Source: Rhodospirillales bacterium (GTDB taxonomy: Bacteria; Pseudomonadota; Alphaproteobacteria; Reyranellales; Reyranellaceae). From it: 60,742 bases of DNA. The notes below the pieces were generated by a model. That model was not told the DNA's origin, did not search any database, and was given only the letters and a program-made list of their open reading frames with translations. The position numbers were made by a program, and so were the translations under genes. Numbering within the stretch: position 1 is the stretch's first letter; each line of letters starts with the position of its first letter. The stretch spans positions 1-60,742 of the forward strand of contig JACPOB010000035.1 of NCBI GenBank assembly GCA_016185145.1. Reading direction: 5' to 3'. Positions 15,684 through 24,113 of the stretch are shown here, piece after piece.

Positions 15684-16753
15684 GCACCGTACTGACACCC
15701 GCCGACATCGACGCGGCGATCGTCGGCGGCACGCTGCTGTCCGCCGGGGGCAGCGGCAAGGGTCGTGCCGCCAAGGACAAGCTGTTCTCCGGAAAGGCCT
15801 TCGCCGCTGGCACCGTGCGGCTGTGCCCGATCGACAATGTGGCTCCCGAAGCGCCCATCATCATCGCCACGGGCGTCGGCGCGCCCGGCGGCGGCAAGCA
15901 CCTCGCCAACCCCGACCATTCGGTGCGCGCGGCACGCCGCCTGCTGGAAGCGGCCAACGTGCAGGCCGCCGGCGTGATCCCCGGCCACGTGCCCGGCATC
16001 TACGCGTGGCTGCTGGCCGCGGCGCTGGATATCCCGCTGCTCGACGCGGCCTGCAACGGCCGGGGCCACCCGACCGTGAAGATGGGCAGCCTGGGGCTTT
16101 CGTCGCGGCCCGACGTATGGCTGTACCAGAGCGGCGTCGGCGACAACGTCGAGATCACGGTGCAGGGCAATGCGGTCGTGACCTCTGCAGTGATGCGCGT
16201 GGCCGCAGTACAGAACGGCGGCATGTTGATGGCCGCACGCGGTCCGCTCGCCGCCAGCCTGATCCGGAGCGCCGGCGCGGTCGGCGCCATCGGCTACCAG
16301 CTCGGCCTGGGCCGCGCGGTGCTCGAAGCCGGCGCCCCGCGGGCCCGTATCGACGCGGCGATGCGTTTCTCCAAGGGCCGGCTGCTGGCCGAAGGAAGCG
16401 TCGTCGCCAACACCGTGGCCTACGGCGACGGCTTCGACGTCGGCAGCGTCACGGTGCGCTGCGCATCGACGGGCAGGCAGGTTTCGCTCGGCGTCTGCAA
16501 TGAGTTCATGTTGGCCGACATCGACGGCAAGCGCATCGCGACCTTCCCCGACCTGCTGGCCGCGATGGACCCGAACACCGGCGAGGTGCTGGCGATCAGC
16601 GAGATGCCTGTAGGCACGCCGGTCACCATTTTCGCGGTGAGCAAGCGCGATCTGCCGATGGGCACGGGCATCTTCGACCCGGCCGTGTATCCCGACGTCG
16701 AACGCGCCCTCGGCGCCGACCTCATCCGCTACGCGCTCGACCCGGAAGCCTGA
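15680..16753 (+). CDS. DUF917 protein (S-methyl-thiohydantoin desulfurase type)
   Basis: The 357-residue protein has the DUF917 layout: [13 protein letters not shown] near residue 15, [10 protein letters not shown] near 73, and later GYQLGLG and [14 protein letters not shown]. Its ATG overlaps the hydratase stop by four bases, so both are made together. The family was long annotated as hydantoinase-like; as I recall, it was later tied to S-methyl-thiohydantoin desulfurase. It would replace the sulfur substituent of a (S-methyl)thiohydantoin by oxygen, giving the hydantoin that the 12608-13999 enzyme opens. No direct proof in the sequence. Confidence 0.85.
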   Translation: MSTVLTPADIDAAIVGGTLLSAGGSGKGRAAKDKLFSGKAFAAGTVRLCPIDNVAPEAPIIIATGVGAPGGGKHLANPDHSVRAARRLLEAANVQAAGVIPGHVPGIYAWLLAAALDIPLLDAACNGRGHPTVKMGSLGLSSRPDVWLYQSGVGDNVEITVQGNAVVTSAVMRVAAVQNGGMLMAARGPLAASLIRSAGAVGAIGYQLGLGRAVLEAGAPRARIDAAMRFSKGRLLAEGSVVANTVAYGDGFDVGSVTVRCASTGRQVSLGVCNEFMLADIDGKRIATFPDLLAAMDPNTGEVLAISEMPVGTPVTIFAVSKRDLPMGTGIFDPAVYPDVERALGADLIRYALDPEA

Positions 16754-16764
16754 GGAACAACGCA

Positions 16765-17370
16765 ATGGTCACCTTGTACGACAGCCGGCTCTCCGGCAAC
16801 GGCTGGAAGCTGCGCCTGTTGCTGAGTTTCCTGAACCGGCCCTACACGCGCCAGATACTGAACCTGGCGGAGGGGGCGGCCGGCACGCCGGAGTTTCTGC
16901 GGCTGAACCCGCTGGCGCGCGTGCCGGTGCTGGTGCTAGACGACGGCACGCCGCTGATCGAATCGAACGCGATCCTGATGTACCTGGCGCAGGGCACGCG
17001 CTGGTTTCCAAGCGAGCCGCTCGCCGCCACACGCGTGACGCAGTGGCTGTTCTTCGAGCAGTACGACCATCTGAAGTACTTCGCGCGGCCGCGCTTCCTG
17101 GTGTCGATCGCCAAGCAGCAGGAGCAGTACGCCGACGAGATCGTGTACCTGAGGCAGATTGGCCAGAAGGCGCTGGTGGCGCTGGAGGCCCAGCTGCAGC
17201 AGACGCCGTTTCTCACGGGCCCGGACTGCACGATCGCCGACATTGCGCTGTTTCCCTACACCAGCATGGCGGAGATGGGTGGCTATGCGCTGCAACCGTT
17301 TCCGGCGCTGCGCGAGTGGATCGCACGCGTGCAGGCGCTGCCCGGTTTCGTGCCGCTGATCCCGCAGTAG
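16765..17370 (+). CDS. Glutathione S-transferase family protein
   Basis: The 201-residue protein has an N-terminal thioredoxin-like GST domain (LYDSRLSGNGWKLRLLLSF, NPLARVPVLVLDDGTPLIESNAIL with the cis-Pro and the SNAI glutathione-binding turn) and an all-helical C-terminal domain with FLTGPDCTIADIALF, the GST N-capping box. It begins 11 nt after the DUF917 gene with a short GAGGAACAACGC leader. In this operon it might trap a thiol or methanethiol product or help cleave a C-S bond; this is inference. Confidence 0.9.
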   Translation: MVTLYDSRLSGNGWKLRLLLSFLNRPYTRQILNLAEGAAGTPEFLRLNPLARVPVLVLDDGTPLIESNAILMYLAQGTRWFPSEPLAATRVTQWLFFEQYDHLKYFARPRFLVSIAKQQEQYADEIVYLRQIGQKALVALEAQLQQTPFLTGPDCTIADIALFPYTSMAEMGGYALQPFPALREWIARVQALPGFVPLIPQ

Positions 17371-17420
17371 GCGTCGACGGTGCCGACACCGCCGCCGATT
17401 TTTTCTCCAGGAGGTTTCCG

Positions 17421-18395
17421 ATGACAACGCGACGCCATGCTGTCCTGCTGTTGCTGGGCTCTGCTCTGGCCACTGCGGGCCACGCACAGACGCCCGCCGA
17501 CTTCCCCAACCGGCCGATACGGCTCGTCGTGCCGTTCCCTCCCGGCGGCGCAGTCGACACGCTGGCGCGCAAGATCGGCGAAGACCTGCGCCGGCGGTTG
17601 AACGTGACCGTGATCGTCGACAACCGGCCCGGTGCCGGCACCATCATCGGCAGCGATCTGGTCGCCAAGGCGCCGCCCGACGGGTATACCCTTCTGCTGA
17701 ACGCACCGGGCGGCATCGCGCAATTGCCGTGGCTGCAGAAGCTGCCCTACGATCCGCTGAAGGACCTGCAGCCGGTCAGCATTGCCGCCATCGCGCCGGT
17801 CGCACTGATCGTGCCGAGCACGCTGCCGGTGAAGAACTACGCAGAGTTCGTCAACTATGTGAAGGCGCACAAGGCCAAGATGGTCTATGCGAGCCTGGGT
17901 AACGGCAGCACCGCGCACATCTTCGGGGAAACGCTGAACGGCAAGCTCGACGCGCAGGCGGTGCACTCGGCCTACAAGGGCGACGCGCCGGCGATGATGG
18001 ACTTGGTGGCGGGCCGCGTCGACTACATGTTCAACAACGTTGCTTCGGCGATCGCCTTCGCCAGCCGCGGCGACGTGAAGATCCTCGCGGTGGCGGGGAA
18101 CCAGCGCGTCGCTGCGTTGAAAGACGTGCCGACGCTTGCCGAGCTCGGCGTGCCTGATTTCGAACTGGTGGGCTGGTTCGCGATCTTCGCGCCGGCCGGC
18201 ACGCCTCGGCCGGTGCTGGACAAGCTGCACGAGGCGCTGCGCGAGGCCTACCGCTCCAAGGAGGCGACCGACTACCTGGCGTCCTCGGGCCTCGGCCCGG
18301 CCGACGTCGGCATCGATGAGTTCACGCGCCAGGTGGCCGACGCGCATGCCAAGTGGGGCTTGCTGATCAAGGCAGGCAACATCAAGGCCGAGTAA
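17421..18395 (+). CDS. Tripartite tricarboxylate transporter receptor, TctC/Bug family
   Basis: The 324-residue periplasmic receptor has a signal peptide ending at GHAQ and the Bug signatures FPNRPIRLVVPFPPGGAVDTLAR, VDNRPGAGTIIGSD and MVYASLGNGSTAH. CAGGAGG lies about 6 nt before ATG 17421. It is the last gene of the LysR-controlled island. No tctA or tctB permease gene is in the window, so it must share a permease encoded elsewhere, as is normal for Bug proteins in Burkholderiales. It probably brings in the substrate of the hydratase/desulfurase/hydantoinase set. Confidence 0.93.
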   Translation: MTTRRHAVLLLLGSALATAGHAQTPADFPNRPIRLVVPFPPGGAVDTLARKIGEDLRRRLNVTVIVDNRPGAGTIIGSDLVAKAPPDGYTLLLNAPGGIAQLPWLQKLPYDPLKDLQPVSIAAIAPVALIVPSTLPVKNYAEFVNYVKAHKAKMVYASLGNGSTAHIFGETLNGKLDAQAVHSAYKGDAPAMMDLVAGRVDYMFNNVASAIAFASRGDVKILAVAGNQRVAALKDVPTLAELGVPDFELVGWFAIFAPAGTPRPVLDKLHEALREAYRSKEATDYLASSGLGPADVGIDEFTRQVADAHAKWGLLIKAGNIKAE

Positions 18396-18526
18396 ATCTG
18401 GAGCCTCATTCCAAGGTACGCTGAAACAACAGCCATTTCCTTCAGATGGCGAGTTCACTGGGGTATGGATTTGGGATCGGTAGTTTGTGATGTCAGTCAA
18501 GTAGTGGCATGCAATGGCCGAGCAGA

Positions 18527-18934
18527 TCACTTGCGGTCGAGTGTCCGCGCCTGCACGTGGCAGGGCCACTTGAACTCGAGGACCTCGATGGCCAGCGCCC
18601 TGAAATGCTGCCGCCTGACCGACGGATAGATCGGTTCGATCTCGTCCACGATTGCCGCCACGACGCGATCGTGCGGAATGCCGAACGGCACGACAAAGCA
18701 GAAGTCCGTGGGAATCATCGCCCCGAGGTAGAGCAGGCCGTCGATCAGGCCGCTGCAGAACCCGGCCTCGCTGGATGTGGGAACGCCCTCGGTCGCGACG
18801 AGCGAGCGACACCCCGGCAGCACGGCCTCGACGGTTACCGGCGGCCGTGCCTGCGGGGGCTCGGCCTGGACGGCGCGCACGACCGCCAATCCGGCGAGGG
18901 CGATGGTTAGGCCAAGGCGCGCCGACGGCCTCAC
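18527..18934 (-). CDS. Secreted Rap1a/Tai-type immunity-like protein
   Basis: The 135-residue protein has a signal peptide (cut near residue 24, VQA-EPP) and a small helical domain with four cysteines (PGCRS, FCSGLIDG, TDFCFV, KWPC) in the arrangement of the Rap1a/Tai family, whose known members are periplasmic inhibitors of type VI amidases. No type VI effector is nearby, so the role here is open. GTG at 18934 overlaps, as GTGA, the stop that the tauE gene would have if its frameshift were repaired, which argues that the two were once translationally coupled. Confidence 0.72.
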   Translation of the reverse strand: MRPSARLGLTIALAGLAVVRAVQAEPPQARPPVTVEAVLPGCRSLVATEGVPTSSEAGFCSGLIDGLLYLGAMIPTDFCFVVPFGIPHDRVVAAIVDEIEPIYPSVRRQHFRALAIEVLEFKWPCHVQARTLDRK

Positions 18935-18944
18935 GCGAGCGACT

Positions 18945-19709
18945 TCAGGAGAGGCGCCACGATGAGATCGATCGCGCTGGCGAACACCACCAGCAGATCA
19001 GGAGGCGAAAGAGCCTGATCGGGACGCGCGGACGGATCCTGGCGCCCAGCGCCATGCCGAGCATGACGGGCAGCACGGAGACGAGGGAGACGCCGGCATC
19101 GGCCAGCGTGATGTGAGCGTAGCTACCCATGACCAGCAGCAGCAGCACCGCCGAGGCGAAGACAAGGTAGAGGGAGGCGTGCTTGACGAAGAGATTCTTG
19201 TCGCGCGAAGTCGCGAGCAGATAGACGAACACGATCGGGCCGGAAAGCGCGGCAAGCCCGCCGAACACGCCGCCCAGCGCACCGGCGATCGGTCCGGCGA
19301 CCCTTTCTCCTGCGGGCGACAGCTTGAGGTCGGGCTTGGCCACGACCGAGAGTCCGGCCAGCAGCAGCGCACAGCCGACCAGGGGTTTCAACAAGGCATC
19401 GTCGAGCGACATCAGCACTTTCACGCCGACCACGATGCCGACGCAGAACCCCACCAGGAGCGGAGCCAACTGGCGCAGTGCCGCCGCGGTGCCGCCCCCT
19501 TCGATCGCTTGCCGCAGGTTGCTGAGCACGAGCGGAATGGACAGCAGGGCGACCGCGGCCGGCAGGTCCATGATGTGGCTGACCAGAGGCATCGCCACGA
19601 TCGGCATGCCGACGCCGATCAGACCCTTCGCGGCACCCGCCGTCACCAATGCCAGCATCAGGGCGACGCCGCCGGCCAGGGTGAGTTGAGCGACGCTCTG
19701 GACGAGCAA
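18945..19709 (-). CDS. TauE/SafE family sulfite or anion exporter, C-terminal frameshift
   Basis: The 254-residue membrane protein has about eight hydrophobic segments and the TauE/SafE repeats GLIGVGMPIVAMPLVS near residue 31 and GALGGVFGGLAALSGPIVFVYL near 143. It starts with TTG at 19709, preceded by GAGGAG. Near 18994-19003 the frame goes wrong: the present tail is ICWWCSPARSISSWRLS, while the +1 frame reads LLVVFASAIDLIVAPLLKSLA, a normal last membrane helix, and stops at 18931. The gene is therefore a recent mutant or a base-call error. The substrate is a small anion, often sulfite or sulfonate. Confidence 0.85.
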   Translation of the reverse strand: MLVQSVAQLTLAGGVALMLALVTAGAAKGLIGVGMPIVAMPLVSHIMDLPAAVALLSIPLVLSNLRQAIEGGGTAAALRQLAPLLVGFCVGIVVGVKVLMSLDDALLKPLVGCALLLAGLSVVAKPDLKLSPAGERVAGPIAGALGGVFGGLAALSGPIVFVYLLATSRDKNLFVKHASLYLVFASAVLLLLVMGSYAHITLADAGVSLVSVLPVMLGMALGARIRPRVPIRLFRLLICWWCSPARSISSWRLS

Positions 19710-19748
19710 CGGACTATGCTCCTCGTGCCCGCTGGGAGGCCACGCGGC

Positions 19749-19910
19749 TCAATTTGCCGAATCCCAGATCACGCTGGCGCCGCGGTCGCGTCGTATCGCG
19801 TCGGCGGCGGGCGACTGGCGCCCGTTGTTGGCGGCCTGGACCGCGACGACGGCGGCGATCTGCGCAACAAGGAACACCGCAAAGGCCAGGCCGGCGAGCA
19901 ACGTTTCCAT
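19749..19910 (-). CDS. Small single-span membrane protein
   Basis: The 53-residue ORF METLLAGLAFAVFLVAQIAA then VVAVQAANNGRQ has one hydrophobic segment (residues 4-25) and a polar tail. It has a strong GGAGAGG ribosome site 5 nt before ATG and sits 11 nt after the MFS gene, so it is very likely translated. I do not recognise a family. It may be a small accessory subunit of the transporter encoded upstream. Confidence 0.6.
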   Translation of the reverse strand: METLLAGLAFAVFLVAQIAAVVAVQAANNGRQSPAADAIRRDRGASVIWDSAN

Positions 19911-19921
19911 ATTCCTCTCCC

Positions 19922-21157
19922 TTACCTGTGTTGGTCGATCGCGAGGGTGCGGCGGAGGACCAGGGCGCTGGCGAACCCGACCAAAGCCACCGGCGCCACG
20001 ATCGCCGGCGCGGCCTGCCAGCCGAGGCGATCGACCCACAGACCGAGGGCGGCCGGCCCCGCGAACTGGCCGAGATTGCTTGCCTGCTGGACCAGTCCGA
20101 GGGTCGGCGGCACCGCCCACGGTGCCGGGGCTGCGTGCGGGGCTGCCGCATAGATGGCGCCGGGCGCGAGGCCGCCTATGCCAAGCGCCAGGGCGGCTAC
20201 GAGGGCGGTCCCTTGTGCCGTCAGCGCGCCGCCATAGACGGCGAACGCCGAGAACGCGAAGAACGCGAAAGCTGCGGCGACGTTGGTCCAGATCGGCACG
20301 CCGGCCCGCAGCAGGAAACCCGATGAGATATGCCCGATGGTGCTGACGGCCAGGACCAGCGCGCTCAGCAGGCCGGCCGCCGCGAGGGGCACGTGGTACG
20401 CCGATGTGAGCAGCAGCGGCAGCGCAAAGGCGAGCGAGAAGATCTGGCAGGAGTAGGCAAAGAAGGCGAAGGCCAGGACGAGGCAGCGTGGACGGCCCAC
20501 GACTGCCGCGACCTCGGCAAGAAAGCGGCTCGTCGGCTCGCGCGGCGCCTTCGACATCGCCGGCGCATGGATCGCGAGCAGGACTGCACACAGGCTCGCC
20601 GCCACCGCATTGGCGAACCAGAACTGGCGCCAGCCGAGCGTCGGCAAGAGCGGCCCGGCAAACAGCATCAACATGATGCCGGCCGGCATGTACGCGCTCC
20701 ACACCGCCATCACAGTATCGCGCTTGTCGGGTCGGACGAGCTGCGCGAGCATGCTCGGGATCGCCAGCACGACACCCATGAAGCCGACGCCTTCGACGAT
20801 CCTCGCGGCGAGCAGGACGATCTCGTCCGGCGCACCGCTCCCGATGATATTGCCGACGGCCATGGCCGCCATCCCGCCGACCAGCGACCGCCGAGCGCCC
20901 AGTCGGCCAACGACGACTCCAGCACGGATTCCCATGGTGGCGCCGAGCGTCGCGAAGATGGCCACGATCAATCCCGCGAGATCGAGACCGACCGCGAGGT
21001 CGTCGCGGATCAACGGCATGGAGATGATCGCCTTGCCGATTTGCGCAGAAGCGACGACACCGCTGCCGATGAGCAGCATTACGCGCCAGGCCTCCCTGCC
21101 GACGCTCGTCGTCGATTTGAGGACTCGGGGGGCCGAGCGACGGTCATCTGTCGTCAT
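19922..21157 (-). CDS. Major facilitator superfamily transporter
   Basis: The 411-residue protein has twelve hydrophobic segments. Between segments 2 and 3 lies the MFS loop GVVVGRLGARRSLVGG. ATG at 21157 (MTTDDRR) gives a normal length; the frame runs open further upstream to 21262 but adds an unlikely 35 residues. It heads a minus-strand operon with the small membrane protein, tauE and the Rap1a-like gene, and is divergent from an araC gene with repeated TTGAC/GTCAA half-sites between them. The substrate is not evident; the cyanate/CynX-like branch is a reasonable guess. Confidence 0.87.
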   Translation of the reverse strand: MTTDDRRSAPRVLKSTTSVGREAWRVMLLIGSGVVASAQIGKAIISMPLIRDDLAVGLDLAGLIVAIFATLGATMGIRAGVVVGRLGARRSLVGGMAAMAVGNIIGSGAPDEIVLLAARIVEGVGFMGVVLAIPSMLAQLVRPDKRDTVMAVWSAYMPAGIMLMLFAGPLLPTLGWRQFWFANAVAASLCAVLLAIHAPAMSKAPREPTSRFLAEVAAVVGRPRCLVLAFAFFAYSCQIFSLAFALPLLLTSAYHVPLAAAGLLSALVLAVSTIGHISSGFLLRAGVPIWTNVAAAFAFFAFSAFAVYGGALTAQGTALVAALALGIGGLAPGAIYAAAPHAAPAPWAVPPTLGLVQQASNLGQFAGPAALGLWVDRLGWQAAPAIVAPVALVGFASALVLRRTLAIDQHR

Positions 21158-21299
21158 GATCGCCCCCGCTGCAAGAGCACGATCAAGGCGACGGCTTGAT
21201 CGGCTCGTGCTGATGCGTTTGTGGTTCGGCGGGATGTAGGCGAAACAATTATCGCGGTTCAAACGCGAACCGGTGCTACCCCTAAGATTGAGACGTCAC

Positions 21300-21326
21300 G
21301 TCAAAGAATTGACCTCCAGCGTCAAT
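21300..21326. promoter_or_regulatory. GTCAA/TTGAC operator between MFS and araC genes
   Basis: Three half-sites lie in a row: GTCAA at 21300-21304, ATTGAC at 21308-21313 and GTCAAT at 21321-21326. They make the inverted repeats GTCAA-N4-TTGAC and ATTGAC-N7-GTCAAT. The spacing and the position in the gap between divergent genes suggest an operator for the adjacent AraC protein. Confidence 0.5.
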
Positions 21327-21465
21327 CATCCATTGGAAGGAGTCGCCACGGCCAAAAGCCGGTGTTGAACATGTGGAATGGCGGCGAAATAAACCGTCGC
21401 GTGTGATCGCATTGGCCCGGCGTCGAACCTTCAACAATACGCCTTCACCGTGCTAAAATCGTCCG

Positions 21466-22578
21466 ATGGCCAAAGGCACTATCAACGGCTCGCAAGCTCC
21501 CAGTCCCACGGCTCTCTCACGGACAGACAATGGCGATCGCGGTTCGTCGCCCAAGCTCAGAGGGATGGACAGCAACCCGCAAGGCGCTTACGGCCCGCGG
21601 TTCTGGCAGGCCTTTCGCGACACCCTCACGCATCTTTACGACACGGTGTCGCTGCCCGATCCGTCGGAGGAGGCGCGCTTCACCCTCGCCACCCGCACCT
21701 ATCCGACACCGCGCGCGATTCTGATGCGTTGTCAGGGGACGGCGTTCACCATGACGCGGGGCCCCGCCATGGTCGCGCGTGGCGGCGACCAGCTGATGAT
21801 TCTTCTCCAGCTCGAAGGATCGGTGGACACGGACAGCGCGGGACGGCGCGGGCGTCGCGAGCCCGGCGACGTCGCGATCTCCGATTATGCGCGGCCGTTC
21901 CACGCCGCGGCGACCGACTACGTGAATCTGATGCTGGTTCTCCCGCGCAACAGCGTGCCCGCAGCGTTGCTGGCGCTCGAGCCGCACGGCCTTGTCTTTC
22001 CGCGCGGCAGCGGCGCGGCGCGCCTGATCGGCGCAGCGTTGCAGGAATTTTATGCGCAGGCCGACGATCTGACGGTGAGCGAGGCCGAGGCGGCGGCCGA
22101 GGGCATCGTGGCGCTGACGACCGCCTGCGCGCGTGCGAGGCTGGCCGGCGATGAAACGGCTCACGTGAAGTCGAGGAGAAAGGCCGCGCTGGATCACATC
22201 GACGCGCATCTTGGCAATGCGCGGCTCGGACCCGACGAGATCGCCGATGCGACCAACGTCTCGCGCGCGTCGCTCTACCGGCTCCTGGCGGCGGAAGGCG
22301 GCATTCGCGCCGTGCTGTTGAAGCGCCGGCTCGACCAGGCTCTGCGGCTCATGCTGGCCGACAACAAGGACGAGCGCTCGCTGGCGGACATCGCCAAGTG
22401 CTGCGGGTTTGGCGGCACGAGCCAGTTCAGCCGGGCGTTCCGCGCGCGCTTCGGCTCGCCGCCGCGGCAGTATCTCGGGCTCGTCCGTCAACAGGACCTC
22501 GACTGGCACGAAGCGCGGCTCATCGCCGACGGCTTCGATCCGGATGCCTTTCTGTGGCGGCAGGAGGGATTGCGCTAG
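21466..22578 (+). CDS. AraC family transcriptional regulator
   Basis: The 370-residue protein has a sensor domain of the AraC-binding-like type (roughly residues 50-210, with GDQLMILLQLEGSV and RREPGDVAISDYARPF) and a C-terminal double helix-turn-helix (RLGPDEIADATNVSRASLYRLLAAEG and SLADIAKCCGFGGTSQFSRAFRARFGSPPRQY). ATG 21466 is taken; ATG 21565 (MDSNPQ) is an equally possible start that would remove 33 low-complexity residues. It is divergent from the MFS operon and probably controls it. Confidence 0.9.
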   Translation: MAKGTINGSQAPSPTALSRTDNGDRGSSPKLRGMDSNPQGAYGPRFWQAFRDTLTHLYDTVSLPDPSEEARFTLATRTYPTPRAILMRCQGTAFTMTRGPAMVARGGDQLMILLQLEGSVDTDSAGRRGRREPGDVAISDYARPFHAAATDYVNLMLVLPRNSVPAALLALEPHGLVFPRGSGAARLIGAALQEFYAQADDLTVSEAEAAAEGIVALTTACARARLAGDETAHVKSRRKAALDHIDAHLGNARLGPDEIADATNVSRASLYRLLAAEGGIRAVLLKRRLDQALRLMLADNKDERSLADIAKCCGFGGTSQFSRAFRARFGSPPRQYLGLVRQQDLDWHEARLIADGFDPDAFLWRQEGLR

Positions 22579-22796
22579 TCCGCCGGCCTGGCCGATGCAC
22601 ATTGCTCGCCAGTTTCGTGGTCTGCCCACTGAGATGCCCCAAGGGCAGCGGCATGGCTGTGTCTGCTGACACAACGTTGTCAGTAAAGCCGACATACGAT
22701 GGCGAGGACACTGGTCCATGAAGGCCGCGTGAAGCGGCGAGGCACGACGATTCTCCACTGAAGCTCTTATGCTTTCCGCCGTTTCAGGAGGAGCCG

Positions 22797-23213
22797 ATGA
22801 GATCAATTCACATCGATCTGGACAGCATCGAATGGATGCCGGGCTCGGCATACAAGGGGCCGAACGCACTCTATCAAGGCCAAGAGGTCTTCTACCGAAA
22901 GGTGCTTAGCGACCGACGTGAGGGGGGCGGCGGTCTGGCGGTGCTGTCGAAGATCTGTCCGCCGCCGGGGAAAATGGTCAAGACCGTCGCCGTGGCACGA
23001 TCCGAGGAGCACGTCTTCAATTTGCGCGGTGGCCGGGTGAATAAGGCCGGAACGCCGGTCGAGGCTTCCGGCAATAGCTACACGCTCAATCCAACGGGGC
23101 AGCCGCACAGTGCGATGATCGCCACCGAAAATATCGCACTCGTGATCTATTCGGGCGAAACCGACGACGTCAGATCGGTGGAGATCGTCGACATCGAGCC
23201 GCCACTCGAATGA
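22797..23213 (+). CDS. Cupin-like small protein
   Basis: The 138-residue protein reads as a single cupin-type beta barrel: ICPPPGKMVKTVAVARSEEHVFNLRGG carries a reduced first cupin motif with one His after Glu-Glu, and YTLNPTGQPHSAMIATENIALVIYSG the second motif with a His. It resembles the ChrR-like/quercetinase cupins. AGGAGGAG sits right before ATG. It stands alone between araC and a convergent cyclase gene. Function is unknown. Confidence 0.7.
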   Translation: MRSIHIDLDSIEWMPGSAYKGPNALYQGQEVFYRKVLSDRREGGGGLAVLSKICPPPGKMVKTVAVARSEEHVFNLRGGRVNKAGTPVEASGNSYTLNPTGQPHSAMIATENIALVIYSGETDDVRSVEIVDIEPPLE

Positions 23214-23224
23214 GCGGGAGTCGC

Positions 23225-24019
23225 CTACCGATCGACCCGGTAAAGGCGCCACCGCTTTGGCACGCCTTTGAGTTGGTGAACACCGCGATCCTTGAATCGG
23301 ATTTCAGACTGCGACATCAGATCCTTGACCGAGCTCGAGACCAGGACTTCGCCGGCGCGCGCTTTCGCGGCGACTCGTGCGCCGATGTGGAACGCGAGAC
23401 CGGACACGTCGGGTCCGCTCACCTTGTATTCACCGGCGTGTAGCCCCAGCCTGATCTCCAGCCCCAGCGTGCGCACTGCCTCGCGGATTGCGATCGCGCA
23501 CTGGACCGCCGGCACTGGCGCCACGAACGTCGCGAGTAGTCCGTCCCCCGTCGTCACGACTTCCTTGCCGCGCAATGTCTTCAGCTCTCTACGGACGGTG
23601 GCGTAGTAGTGATTCATCACCTGTGCCCAACGCGAATCGCCGAGCCGCGCGGCTTTTTCCGTGGATCGGACGATGTCGACAAACAGGATCGTGGCAAGCA
23701 CTTGTTCGAGTTCGGCGCCACGATTGGCAGGTCGGCGCTTGACAGCAATGGTTCCAGCCAGAGGCTCATAGCGATGGCTGCGCCGCCGTGCGATCGCATT
23801 TCTTACATAGTCTTTGGCCGGCTGCACCGCGCCGCAACGAACCGTTTTCTCGCGGGGGGGAACCGTCCAGTAGATCTTTCGTCCATCTCCCACGCCATGG
23901 ACGTCGACAGCTCCCCACCTCAGGAAAACCGTCGAGCCAACCCGGCGAATCCACCACGCCTTCGACGTGTATCCGGACACGTTCGATTGGTGGACTCCGA
24001 TGCGAAGAAATTTGGGCAT
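23225..24019 (-). CDS. Class III adenylate/guanylate cyclase with WGR-like N-terminus
   Basis: The 264-residue protein has a C-terminal class III cyclase catalytic domain (about 105-264): ATILFVDIVRSTEKAARLGD holds the first metal Asp, VTTGDGLLATF the second, and GLEIRLGLHAGEYKVSGPDVSGLAFHIGARVAA is standard. The first 85 residues (WWIRRVGSTVFLRWGAVDV, later KDYVRNAIARRRSHRYEPL) look like a WGR-type module, more often seen in DNA-repair proteins. This pairing is unusual; most such cyclases carry hydrolase, TPR or HAMP partners. Confidence 0.82.
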   Translation of the reverse strand: MPKFLRIGVHQSNVSGYTSKAWWIRRVGSTVFLRWGAVDVHGVGDGRKIYWTVPPREKTVRCGAVQPAKDYVRNAIARRRSHRYEPLAGTIAVKRRPANRGAELEQVLATILFVDIVRSTEKAARLGDSRWAQVMNHYYATVRRELKTLRGKEVVTTGDGLLATFVAPVPAVQCAIAIREAVRTLGLEIRLGLHAGEYKVSGPDVSGLAFHIGARVAAKARAGEVLVSSSVKDLMSQSEIRFKDRGVHQLKGVPKRWRLYRVDR

Positions 24020-24113
24020 GTGCGTGCGGCGCGACTATTCCGTATGGCCCATCACAGGAGAAATTTGATCGCGCAATCCTGCCTTGGCAACAATCTTCCC
24101 AAAGAAATGAACG

